A stretch of 64,000 bases of DNA from Flavobacterium ajazii. Lineage in GTDB: Bacteria > Bacteroidota > Bacteroidia > Flavobacteriales > Flavobacteriaceae. The position numbers were made by a program, and so were the translations under genes. How positions within the stretch are numbered: the first letter of the stretch is position 1; every line of letters starts with the position of its first letter. This document shows, piece by piece, positions 18,375 through 26,204 of the stretch. The notes beneath the pieces were generated by a model. The model was not told the DNA's origin and searched no databases. It saw nothing but the letters and a program-made list of their open reading frames with translations. The stretch is from contig NZ_JAAEHL010000012.1 of assembly GCF_010614725.1 (NCBI RefSeq), positions 110,269 through 174,268 on the forward strand, given 5' to 3'.

Positions 18375-18517
18375 GAACGCACAACAACTACTACAACGGA
18401 TTTGGACAATAGGCTTAATGGAAAGTTGGTTTTGTATTTGGAAGATTTGGCAAATCCGAAAATAGGGCTTAATTTAGTCCCAAACCCGCTGTAGTAGGCG
18501 GGACGTTAGGCGAGAGT
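18375..18517 (+). repeat. 3' attC-like element of cassette A
   Basis: It starts with GAACGCACAAC. An 18-base arm at 18388-18405 pairs with 18480-18497 (16 of 18 positions), enclosing a conserved centre (CAATAGGCTTAAT, then TGGTTTTGTATTTGGA) and an inner GATTTG/CAAATC hairpin. It ends in GGACGTTAGGC. Size, long imperfect palindrome and terminal GTTAGGC (a match to the GTTRRRY box) resemble integron attC sites. The same architecture appears at 63797-63930. Confidence 0.75.
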
Positions 18518-18592
18518 TATGCCAAAATTACGCAGAAAGAAATCATTAGAAAATATGCATTTATTCCGCAATTATGCGACATTTATTCAACT

Positions 18593-18982
18593 ATGAAACA
18601 AAAAAACGTCATATTGCTTATTATACTCTTCTTCTTTGCAACGTCGTTTTCTATTAAAAAAGTTCCAGATGTTTCCTTGGAAAAGATATGGGTTTTAGAA
18701 AATTACTTGAATGGAGTTTCTACTTACAAAGCTAAAGCTCGATTTTCTAAAAACAAACCTGGAATCGAATTCAAAAAAGATGGAAGTTTGAAAATTAACC
18801 AGAATTCAAGCTGGTGCGGAACCGAACCAATCGAATACGAAATAGCTGATGGAACTTGGCAAAAAACAAACGATTCTATAATAGCGTTTGAACATACATA
18901 TTGGGGTGGAACAATTAAATTAAGAGCAAAAATTATTCAGTTAACGAAGAAGAAATTAGTTCTAAAACAAATTCATAAATGA
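18593..18982 (+). CDS. Lipocalin-like secreted protein, unknown
   Basis: 129 residues with an N-terminal hydrophobic signal (QKNVILLIILFFFATSFS). The remainder (LEKIWVLENYLNG, PGIEFKKDGSLKINQNSSWCGTEPIEYEIADGTWQKTNDSIIAFEHTYWGG) has the order of strands and the W and G positions of small Bacteroidota lipocalin-like domains. It may be an inhibitor or binding protein, but no ligand can be suggested. It sits between GACGTTAGGCGA at 18502-18513 and the near-inverse TCGCCTAACCGTC at 19090-19102, so it may be another cassette insert. Confidence 0.7.
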   Translation: MKQKNVILLIILFFFATSFSIKKVPDVSLEKIWVLENYLNGVSTYKAKARFSKNKPGIEFKKDGSLKINQNSSWCGTEPIEYEIADGTWQKTNDSIIAFEHTYWGGTIKLRAKIIQLTKKKLVLKQIHK

Positions 18983-19089
18983 CAAACAACGCAAAACGAA
19001 AATTTTATAGCAGAAGCGTGAAAATCTGAATTTGCCAACAGTAGCGTAAAAAGTTAGCGGTTAAAATCATAATTTCGTGCAAACAACCT

Positions 19090-19102
19090 TCGCCTAACCG
19101 TC
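19090..19102. repeat. Inverse copy of cassette boundary motif
   Basis: TCGCCTAACCGTC is, with one extra base, the reverse complement of GACGTTAGGCGA at 18502-18513. Together they bracket the lipocalin-like gene. The interval 18983-19197 otherwise shows no gene. Confidence 0.5.
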
Positions 19103-19197
19103 GTTACACAATTTGTGTGTTGACATTCATTCATATTCCTGAAAGAATTTAAGCTAATAAATATAGAAATATTTCAAACCTTTAAAAAAATAAAGCA

Positions 19198-19656
19198 ATG
19201 CAAAAATTACAATTTAAAAAGGAAATAAACGCATCAGCTCAAAAAGTATATGAAACGATGCTAGGCTTAAAAAACAAGGCCACTTACGAATACTGGACAG
19301 CAACTTTTAATCCTACTTCTACTTATGAAGGCAGCTGGAATAAAGGAAGCAAAATTCTTTTTGTAGGAGTTGATGAAAACGGTAAAAAGGGAGGAATGGT
19401 TTCGGAAATTGCAGAACACAAGCCTGCCAGTTTTGTTTCTATTCGTCATTACGGTTTTTTAGATGGTGATATCGAAGTAACCACAGGCGAACAAGTAGAA
19501 AAATGGGCTGGCGGGCACGAAAATTACAACTTTCAGGAAAACAACGGCATTACAACCGTAACCGTAGAAATGGATACTATTGATGAATATTTAGAGTACT
19601 TCAATAATACCTACCCACAAGCATTGAATAAATTAAAAGAAATTTCAGAACAGTAA
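19198..19656 (+). CDS. SRPBCC (START/AHSA1-like) domain protein
   Basis: 152 residues forming a single helix-grip fold: N-terminal LQFKKEINASAQKVYETML, central YEGSWNKGSKILFVGVDENG, MVSEIAEHKPASFVSIRHYG and the C-terminal long helix YLEYFNNTYPQALNKLKEI. Proteins of this family bind hydrophobic ligands or act as cyclases or Hsp90-cochaperone-like proteins. No specific activity can be read. It stands alone, 172 bases before a convergent AraC-type gene. Confidence 0.85.
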   Translation: MQKLQFKKEINASAQKVYETMLGLKNKATYEYWTATFNPTSTYEGSWNKGSKILFVGVDENGKKGGMVSEIAEHKPASFVSIRHYGFLDGDIEVTTGEQVEKWAGGHENYNFQENNGITTVTVEMDTIDEYLEYFNNTYPQALNKLKEISEQ

Positions 19657-19828
19657 AAAAACTAACTAAACTAAACATAAAAAACACAGCCAATTTATTT
19701 TCTACTTTCGTTAGAACATTCATAATCATAAAATACTGAGATACTAAGATTTTGACTAACGCTAGTCTGTTTATCAAAAAAATACTAAATAATCAATAAA
19801 ATAAACCTTAGCATCTCAGAGTACTTTA

Positions 19829-20854
19829 TTATGCTGTAATCGCTAATGGATTTTGGTTGAATTTATATTCCTTTGGGCTGCAGTTGAATTTTTGTTTGAA
19901 GATTTTAGAGAAATAACTTCTGCTGGTAAAACCAATACAATACACAATTTCCGAGATATTCAAATCGCTGTTTTTAATTAAAATTTCGGCTTTTAAGATA
20001 CGCATGTGAGTAATAAAATCATTTACCGTTCTGTCATGAATCATTTTAAAACCTTCCTGAAGTTTGTTTGGCGATAAACCAGATTTTTTACTTAGCGATT
20101 TAATGGTAAATTGTTCTTCCGGTGTTTCTTTTATCAGATCTGAAAGTTTTTTTATCTCTTCCATTTCCTTCATGGTAAAACAGTTGGTTTCTTTCAGGGA
20201 ATTATTCATATCATCAGAATGCTGTTGGATTTCCATAGCCAGAATAATTTTCAAGATTCCTTCTTTTAATAAATTACGAACAATTCCGGTTTCGGTAACA
20301 GCGCTTAATTCTTCGATTTTTTCGGCTATTTTTAAATTATAAGAACCTACATAGAAAAAGTTATATTCTGAATTCTTTTCAAAAAAAGTTTCCCTTACTT
20401 TATAATTCAGCGAATCATAATCAGATGAACCTGAGTTTTGAGTGCCTACTACAATTAGGGTCAGTGTTGTATTGGTATTTTTTTCGAAAAATAAAATATT
20501 CTCTTCATCCTGCCTAGAAGAAACAATGGCGGTCTGGAATTTTTTCAGTTTTCTTTCAACTCCCGAAATCCCAAAACTGTGAGATAAGCTTCCTTTAGAA
20601 CAATAAGAAAAATAAACCGGGGAAATATTCGGATTTCCAATACTGATCCTTACATCTTCAGAAAAAGTCATATCAAATTGCAGACAGGAAACCGAGTCGC
20701 TATACGAAGATCCAACAATTGTACCTTTAGCAAAATCATTACAGACCTCCAGAGCGTATTCATCAGAATCAAAAACTATTTTTCCTCCAAAGCTCTGTGT
20801 CAGTTCTTCAAATATATTTTTAATCTTATCTTTATGTATAGTTACTAATTTCAT
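19829..20854 (-). CDS. AraC family transcriptional regulator
   Basis: 341 residues. The C-terminal 100 residues hold both helix-turn-helix units of AraC: FTIKSLSKKSGLSPNKLQEGFKMIH and LNISEIVYCIGFTSRSYFSKIFKQKFNCSPKEY. The N-terminal 230 residues are a sensor region without a recognised cupin motif. Its many acidic and serine residues are typical of the flavobacterial members of this type. It is divergent from the DNA glycosylase gene at 21018 with 163 bases between them. The target is unknown. Confidence 0.88.
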   Translation of the reverse strand: MKLVTIHKDKIKNIFEELTQSFGGKIVFDSDEYALEVCNDFAKGTIVGSSYSDSVSCLQFDMTFSEDVRISIGNPNISPVYFSYCSKGSLSHSFGISGVERKLKKFQTAIVSSRQDEENILFFEKNTNTTLTLIVVGTQNSGSSDYDSLNYKVRETFFEKNSEYNFFYVGSYNLKIAEKIEELSAVTETGIVRNLLKEGILKIILAMEIQQHSDDMNNSLKETNCFTMKEMEEIKKLSDLIKETPEEQFTIKSLSKKSGLSPNKLQEGFKMIHDRTVNDFITHMRILKAEILIKNSDLNISEIVYCIGFTSRSYFSKIFKQKFNCSPKEYKFNQNPLAITA

Positions 20855-21017
20855 TTCATTCGAGGATTTAGGATTATTTTTACAGGCGGAACAATAACAT
20901 CAGATTTTATCATTAATCTGTATTCCAAAATTCGTTCAAAAACCCCCCACGAATGTTATATAATTTTTGAGAATTGTTTTATAATTACTTCTAAACTATA
21001 CTTTTATCAGACAAAAA

Positions 21018-21512
21018 ATGAAAAGTTTTTCTTTTGCCCCAATAGCTCCATCCAAAGCAGCCATTTTGATTTTAGGCACCATGCCTGGTACAAAATCACT
21101 CGAAATACAGCAATATTATGGTCATGCCCGAAACAATTTCTGGCGTTTTATGTTTGAAATTCTGGAAGAAGATTTCTCTGATGATTACGAAGTAAAAAAA
21201 GCTCTTTTGATAAAAAACAAAATTGCCTTATGGGATGTTCTGCAATATTGTGAAAGAATCGGAAGCCTTGACAGTGCCATCAAAAATGAAATTACAAATG
21301 ATTTCGGGCAATTTTTGAAACAACATCCTCATATTAAAACGATTGTCTTTAATGGTCAGAAGGCAGCCGCTTTCTTTAAAAAACATGTTTCTTTAAAAAA
21401 TATGGATTATCAATTTATAACCATGCCTTCAACAAGCCCTGCCAATGCCGGCAAAACATTTGATTCTAAGTTAAAGGAATGGAAAGTCATCAGAGATTTA
21501 TTAAAAAAATGA
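21018..21512 (+). CDS. DNA-deoxyinosine glycosylase (uracil-DNA glycosylase superfamily)
   Basis: 164 residues. The first motif LILGTMPGTKSLEIQQYYGHARNNFWRFM and the closing MPSTSPANAG are those of the MUG-like subgroup annotated as DNA-deoxyinosine or hypoxanthine glycosylase, a base-excision-repair enzyme that removes deaminated purines. GTMPG replaces the GxDPG loop of classical UDGs, and the H-x-N-N-F-W segment is intact. Length is typical for the subgroup. It is probably monocistronic, although a doubtful small frame follows. Confidence 0.85.
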   Translation: MKSFSFAPIAPSKAAILILGTMPGTKSLEIQQYYGHARNNFWRFMFEILEEDFSDDYEVKKALLIKNKIALWDVLQYCERIGSLDSAIKNEITNDFGQFLKQHPHIKTIVFNGQKAAAFFKKHVSLKNMDYQFITMPSTSPANAGKTFDSKLKEWKVIRDLLKK

Positions 21513-21567
21513 TGAAAACACAATCTTATTAAATTATGCAGAGTTCTATCCTGCACAGCATTACGTC

Positions 21568-21804
21568 TTGATTTTACAAAACAGAATCGTGAAAACCGAA
21601 TTCCGATATCGATACTTTGTACTTATTAGAAGCCGTTTCGAAGCTATTGAATATAAGTACACTGATGATCAGATTTTTGCATTGCGATTTGCTTCTGATA
21701 TAGAATTTTTGCCTTTAATAGAACGGGCACTAGTAGAAAATTTATCAGGTAACACTATCAAAAAAGCAATTACACATTGGAAAGGGGATTATAATCGGGT
21801 ATAA
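21568..21804 (+). CDS. Possible small protein, unknown
   Basis: 78 codons from a TTG start. The frame is open upstream to 21505 but offers no ATG, and an alternative GTG lies at 21589. The product (RYRYFVLIRSRFEAIEYKYTDDQIFALRFASDIEFLPLIERALVENLSG) has balanced, non-random composition and looks like real protein. It could be the remnant of a longer gene whose start was lost. No family recognised. Confidence 0.45.
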   Translation: MILQNRIVKTEFRYRYFVLIRSRFEAIEYKYTDDQIFALRFASDIEFLPLIERALVENLSGNTIKKAITHWKGDYNRV

Positions 21805-21942
21805 AATCAATACCAAAAACCATACATTACTGATTATCAAATACTTTTAAACAAAAATAAAATACAAAACAGACAGATGAATGATTTTTTTCGCTAACTT
21901 TAATTGTTAAAATTTTATCAATTAAATCTAAAACAGCTCGTT

Positions 21943-22839
21943 ATGAAAAATTTATTTTGTTTGTTGATAGTTTTATTTTCCTGCTTTACATTACACGCCC
22001 AGGTTTCTGAAACCTCTGTCAAAGATACTTTGACTCCTCCACAAGATAAACAAAATATCCAGGAAGATTTGCCGTGGCATGCCAGACGGTTTAAATTTAC
22101 TGCCGGAGTATTTTTTCCATCCAACAATACACAGGTAGAGGTTGGCAGTAATAATGGTGATTTTGGAAATATGATTGATTTTGAAAAAGACTTAGGATTT
22201 GACAAATCTACTACCTCATTTGCCGGTGCCTTTGAATGGAGGATTTCAAGAAGATCCAGACTTGGTGCTGAGTATTTTTACTTAAAAAGAACTTCAACCA
22301 AAGTTCTTCAGAAAGAGATAGAATTTGGTGATAATGTTTATGAGGTAGATGCAAGAGTTTCTGCTTTTATGAACAACCAAATTTATAGAATTACTTATGG
22401 CTATGCTTTTATCTCAAAACCAAAATACGAAATTGGGGCACTTATTGGTGCACATATTATGTTTGCTGACGCTGGTTTAAAACTAGAAGGAAACACCGCA
22501 CAAGTAGAAAAAAAAGATGATTTTGGTTTCACTGCACCACTACCCGATCTTGGCCTTTGGGGAGAATTTGTTTTAGCAGATAAATGGGGATTATATGTAA
22601 ATACAAATTACTTCGCCATTAAAATCAATGACATTGATGGCCGTATTTTGAGTTATAACTTGTCAGTTTTATATAATGTTTATAAAAATTTCAGTTTAAC
22701 AGCCGGATATACAGGTTTAAATATTAGAGTGGATGTAGAAAAAGAAAGACTAAGCGGTTATTTTAAATGGGGATATAATGGTCCTACTTTAACAGCTACT
22801 TATTCCTTTGGAAACCATGTTAAGCTTTATAAACATTAA
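21943..22839 (+). CDS. Outer-membrane beta-barrel protein
   Basis: 298 residues from ATG 21943, which opens a signal peptide (KNLFCLLIVLFSCFTLHA, cut before QVSET). The mature part alternates hydrophobic and polar residues in repeated strands: KFTAGVFFPSNN, FAGAFEWRISRRSRLGAEYFYLKR, IYRITYGYAFIS, KWGLYVNTNYFAIKI, FSLTAGYTGLNIRV, GPTLTATYSFG. This is the pattern of an eight- to ten-stranded barrel of the OmpW/OmpA-like class. Substrate or role is unknown. It is monocistronic and ends at a shared bidirectional terminator. Confidence 0.8.
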   Translation: MKNLFCLLIVLFSCFTLHAQVSETSVKDTLTPPQDKQNIQEDLPWHARRFKFTAGVFFPSNNTQVEVGSNNGDFGNMIDFEKDLGFDKSTTSFAGAFEWRISRRSRLGAEYFYLKRTSTKVLQKEIEFGDNVYEVDARVSAFMNNQIYRITYGYAFISKPKYEIGALIGAHIMFADAGLKLEGNTAQVEKKDDFGFTAPLPDLGLWGEFVLADKWGLYVNTNYFAIKINDIDGRILSYNLSVLYNVYKNFSLTAGYTGLNIRVDVEKERLSGYFKWGYNGPTLTATYSFGNHVKLYKH

Positions 22840-22917
22840 AAGTAAACTCTAAATTTTAAAAATTCCAAAACCATATAAGTGATTATTAAGTCTTACTTTT
22901 TTACTTATTATAAAAAC

Positions 22918-22954
22918 AAAACAAGCCCGATCTTTTAAAGTATCGGGCTTGTTT
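22918..22954. terminator. Bidirectional terminator between convergent genes
   Basis: AAACAAGCCCGAT pairs with ATCGGGCTTGTTT around a short loop. It serves the barrel gene on + and the desaturase-like gene on -. Confidence 0.75.
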
Positions 22955-23076
22955 GCTCAAAAAAACTATAAACTTAACACAAACTAACTCATTTTTAAAC
23001 TTAATACACAGATTAAAAAATACTACCATTCATTAATTCTGATAAAAAGAGGCACTTTTCAAATGTCTTTTATATT

Positions 23077-24300
23077 TTATTCTGAAGTTTCCAGCTGAAG
23101 AACCACATTTTGATAATGTTTGCTCAACGAAAACAGCTGCTCAGCAAAAATCATGATGGCAAGCGGAATGAATAAAAACGTAATCAAATCTTCTTCATAT
23201 AAAAAATAGGTAGTTACAATGAATATTCGGCCATATTCAAGATAATACATCCATTTTCGCTGTTCTAATAAAGATCCGCAGTTTACTAATGTGATGAGGA
23301 TAAAAGACAGTACAAAAACTTTATCAAAAAGATTCAGTAACTCAAAATAATAGGTAAAAACAGTTAAAAACAATGTGCAGATTCCTAACTGAATATAAAG
23401 GTAATTCCTAAATCGCAACCTCTGATGCGGATTGCTTTTATCCTGCAAAAAGCGTTTTTCTAATGTTGGTCTGATATCCTGATCCATATCAGCGGGGCTT
23501 CCAAAAATGGCTTTCCATCTTGCTTTAAAACCTTTGGAACGTCTCCATAATTCATAAATTTCAAAGTAATAATGAAAATGCTGCCACATAAAACTGTAGC
23601 TTTTTAACGGATGGGTTAAACCGTATTTTGGTTTCTCTTCCTCCTCCTGAAAAGTGCCAAAAATACGGTCCCAAAAAGTAAACATATCTCCGTAATTTTT
23701 ATCCAGGTATTTTTCGTCAGAAGCATGATGAACCCCATGAATTGAAGGCGTTACAAAAACATATTCCAGCCATTTTATTTTTCCGACAAGCTGTGTATGC
23801 GTAAAAAAAGAATAAGCACCATGAACAATCAGCATTGTAATGACCATGGCGGGATGAAACCCGATGAAAGGGAGAACACACCAAAAACCAGTTCTTATAA
23901 TGGCCTGAAAAGTTGTAATTCTTGCAGCAGCAGTAAAATTAAATTCTTCACTGTGATGATGTACGATATGTGCCGCCCAGAAAAAATTGATTTCATGTCC
24001 AAGCCTGTGGTACCAATACCAGACAAAATCGGTCGCAAGAATTAAGGCTATCCATACAAAAACATTGCTCGGAATTTCCAAAAGCCTGTAATTGTTATAA
24101 ATGAAATAATACAACTGATAAAAACTTGCAGCGATAAAAAGGTTGATCAGTCTTTCTGCAATACCAATACTAATGTTCGAAACTGAACTTTCGTAATTAA
24201 AAATCTCCGGTTTGTTTTTACGCTGTATCAACTTATATTCCAGGAATAAAAAAATGAAAAACGCAGGCATTGCGAACGCAAGAAAATTAATATGTTCCAT
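23077..24300 (-). CDS. Sterol desaturase / fatty acid hydroxylase family protein
   Basis: 407 residues, a membrane di-iron enzyme of the ERG3/FA-hydroxylase superfamily. The histidine clusters are all present: YHRLGHE, HIVHHHSEEFN, a lone His in FFTHTQ, and HGVHHASD. They coordinate the oxygen-activating iron pair. At least six hydrophobic segments are seen, including an extra block of three near the C-terminus (about 300-390) beyond the catalytic domain. The substrate is likely a lipid but is not identifiable. It is downstream of the glutamate dehydrogenase gene on the same strand, separated by a 15-base perfect inverted repeat. Confidence 0.85.
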   Translation of the reverse strand: MEHINFLAFAMPAFFIFLFLEYKLIQRKNKPEIFNYESSVSNISIGIAERLINLFIAASFYQLYYFIYNNYRLLEIPSNVFVWIALILATDFVWYWYHRLGHEINFFWAAHIVHHHSEEFNFTAAARITTFQAIIRTGFWCVLPFIGFHPAMVITMLIVHGAYSFFTHTQLVGKIKWLEYVFVTPSIHGVHHASDEKYLDKNYGDMFTFWDRIFGTFQEEEEKPKYGLTHPLKSYSFMWQHFHYYFEIYELWRRSKGFKARWKAIFGSPADMDQDIRPTLEKRFLQDKSNPHQRLRFRNYLYIQLGICTLFLTVFTYYFELLNLFDKVFVLSFILITLVNCGSLLEQRKWMYYLEYGRIFIVTTYFLYEEDLITFLFIPLAIMIFAEQLFSLSKHYQNVVLQLETSE

Positions 24301-24360
24301 TTTTAAAAAATCTTTTTACCGATAAAAATTTATTTTCAATACTATAAAAACTACCGAAAG

Positions 24361-24419
24361 ATATTTTCATTGATTAGTTATGCCTGAAATTGTCAAACTA
24401 TTGCAATCAATGAAAATAT
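24361..24419. repeat. Inverted repeat with 15-base perfect arms
   Basis: ATATTTTCATTGATT at 24361-24375 is the exact reverse complement of 24405-24419, with a 29-base spacer. It lies after the glutamate dehydrogenase stop codon and before the next start on the same strand. No T tract follows, so it may be a processing or stability hairpin rather than a terminator. Confidence 0.6.
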
Positions 24420-24444
24420 TCTTTTTTAAATTATAAACCTGACT

Positions 24445-25731
24445 TTAATTCTGTTTAAATTTTGAAGCTTCTAGTGCTACTTCTTTCACAGATTGTGTAT
24501 CCGCAACTTTTTGCAGAGCAATTATATAGGCTGCTATACGTGGTGTAACATTGTGTTTATCTGCAATTCTAAAAACAGTTTCAAAACCTTTTTCAAGTAT
24601 ATCTTCTAAACGTTTGTTTATCTGATGAATTCTCCAGGATTCTAAAAGTGAGTTTTGAAGCCATTCAAAATAAGAAACCGTTACTCCGCCAGCATTCGCT
24701 AAAATATCAGGAACTACCAAAACATTATTCTCATGCAGGATTTTATCAGCATCAGAAGAAACCGGACCATTGGCGCCTTCAATAATGATTTTTGCTTTGA
24801 TATCAGCTGCATTTTTCTGTGTAATAACATCTTCTTTTGCAGCCGGAATTAGTACATCGACATCCAAAAGCAATAATTCCTCATGTTTTATAGCAACTGA
24901 ATTTGGATATCCTTTAATACTCTTATTATTCAGGTTGTAATACAAAATCAGTTCAGGAATATTAAGCCCTTCCGGATTGTAGAAAGCTTCTGAAACATCA
25001 CTTACAGCCACAACTTTTAATCCTTTTTCATATAAAAATAAAGCCGAGTGCAATCCAACATTTCCAAATCCCTGAATCGCTACTGAAGATCTTGCCGGCC
25101 TTAGTTTTAATTTTTGAAGTGCAAGAAGTGTAATAATACTTACTCCTCTTCCTGTAGCCTCTACTCTTCCCAAAGAACCTCCTGAATGCAAATGTTTTCC
25201 GGTAACCACAGCATGGATTGTTTTGCCGTGAACCAAAGAAAATTCATCCATCAGCCAGCCCATTTCATCAGGACCTGTTCCCATATCCGGTGCAGGAACG
25301 TCTTTTTCAGGGCCAAAAATATCTGCTAATGCTTTTGTATAAGCTCTCGTAATTTTTTCTAATTCTGTTTTTGAATGTTCTCTTGGATCGCAAATAATTC
25401 CGCCTTTTGCTCCTCCAAACGGAATTCCCGTTACAGCAGATTTCCAGGTCATCCAGGCTGCCAGTGCTTTTACCTCATCAAGGTTTACAGCCGTATCATA
25501 GCGAATTCCTCCTTTTGATGGTCCTAAAGCCGTGTTGTGAATAACGCGGTATCCTTCAAAATTTTTAGTTGTACCATTATCAAGTGTGATTGAAAAGTTT
25601 ACAACAATTTGTTTTTCGGGTTTTTGCAATTTCTGTCTGATTGATTCTTCAAGGTTTAAAATATCAGCAGCGATATTAAAACGGTCAATCATTGACTGAA
25701 AAGGATTCTGTTTAATTATTTGTAGGCTCAT
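24445..25731 (-). CDS. gdhA: Glu/Leu/Phe/Val dehydrogenase, probably glutamate dehydrogenase
   Basis: 428 residues. The catalytic segment MTWKSAVTGIPFGGAKGGI with its active-site lysines, the PAPDMGTGPDEMGWLMDEF motif, and the dinucleotide-binding VAIQGFGNVG are intact. The size and the short form (no large N-terminal extension) match the hexameric NAD(P)-dependent glutamate dehydrogenase, which interconverts glutamate with 2-oxoglutarate and ammonium. Upstream on the same strand lie two mini-ORFs containing clustered cysteine codons and a hairpin with T tract, suggesting leader-type control. Leucine dehydrogenase is the alternative, but the length favours glutamate. Confidence 0.9.
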   Translation of the reverse strand: MSLQIIKQNPFQSMIDRFNIAADILNLEESIRQKLQKPEKQIVVNFSITLDNGTTKNFEGYRVIHNTALGPSKGGIRYDTAVNLDEVKALAAWMTWKSAVTGIPFGGAKGGIICDPREHSKTELEKITRAYTKALADIFGPEKDVPAPDMGTGPDEMGWLMDEFSLVHGKTIHAVVTGKHLHSGGSLGRVEATGRGVSIITLLALQKLKLRPARSSVAIQGFGNVGLHSALFLYEKGLKVVAVSDVSEAFYNPEGLNIPELILYYNLNNKSIKGYPNSVAIKHEELLLLDVDVLIPAAKEDVITQKNAADIKAKIIIEGANGPVSSDADKILHENNVLVVPDILANAGGVTVSYFEWLQNSLLESWRIHQINKRLEDILEKGFETVFRIADKHNVTPRIAAYIIALQKVADTQSVKEVALEASKFKQN

Positions 25732-25813
25732 AATTTTTTAGTTTTAAGATTTTTATTCAATTGATTTTGAAATTTTATATTTTAAAGTCTTCTGTTCATT
25801 ACAAAAGAGTGTT

Positions 25814-25906
25814 TCACATTTTCTGTACCTCTTTACAGCAGCTGCAACAAGGGATTTTCATCAGAATGCCCTGCATCAGTGTATCGGTGTATTTATTTGA
25901 TCTCAT
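25814..25906 (-). CDS. Mini-ORF 2: 30-residue cysteine-rich leader peptide candidate
   Basis: An ATG-started frame encoding MRSNKYTDTLMQGILMKIPC followed by CSCCKEVQKM. Four cysteine codons fall within five positions (C20, C21, C23, C24). It ends 82 bases before the glutamate dehydrogenase start on the same strand and lies after the hairpin at 25930-25960. The clustered codons suggest a leader whose translation senses cysteine or Cys-tRNA, or a small metal-binding peptide. No family known to me is certain. Confidence 0.5.
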   Translation of the reverse strand: MRSNKYTDTLMQGILMKIPCCSCCKEVQKM

Positions 25907-25929
25907 ATTTGTGGTTTTAAATAAATTCT

Positions 25930-25960
25930 AAAAAAAGCCTTTCATGGGTGATGAAAGGCT
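25930..25960 (-). terminator. Terminator or attenuator hairpin between the two mini-ORFs
   Basis: On the minus strand AGCCTTTCAT pairs with ATGAAAGGCT around CACCC, followed by a run of T. It is a strong intrinsic terminator downstream of mini-ORF 1 and upstream of mini-ORF 2 and gdhA, hence a possible attenuator. Confidence 0.75.
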
Positions 25961-25996
25961 AAAAAAAAAAAAAATAACTAACAAGTACTTTCTCTA

Positions 25997-26083
25997 TTAA
26001 CGCCATTTCAAGACATGATTCAACATGCAGCACATCGTGAAGCTGCATCTGAATAACATCATATTTCGATTATAGTTTTTCAT
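25997..26083 (-). CDS. Mini-ORF 1: 28-residue leader peptide candidate
   Basis: An ATG-started frame encoding MKNYNRNMMLFRCSFTMCCM and then LNHVLKWR, ending TAA then TAG. It has three cysteine and five methionine codons besides the start, with CC at positions 18-19. It ends 37 bases before the base of a strong terminator hairpin, as a translated attenuation leader would. Another short Cys-cluster frame follows the terminator. Being open by chance is possible at this length; the pairing with a hairpin is what makes it notable. Confidence 0.55.
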   Translation of the reverse strand: MKNYNRNMMLFRCSFTMCCMLNHVLKWR

Positions 26084-26204
26084 TGTTATGGCAAATTTAT
26101 AAATATATTTTATAAATTCTATAGAATTGATAGAGTTATTTTTAAAAAAAATCAAACTCTTTTATAAAACCATTATAAAACAAGGTGTTACAAAACGATA
26201 ATTT

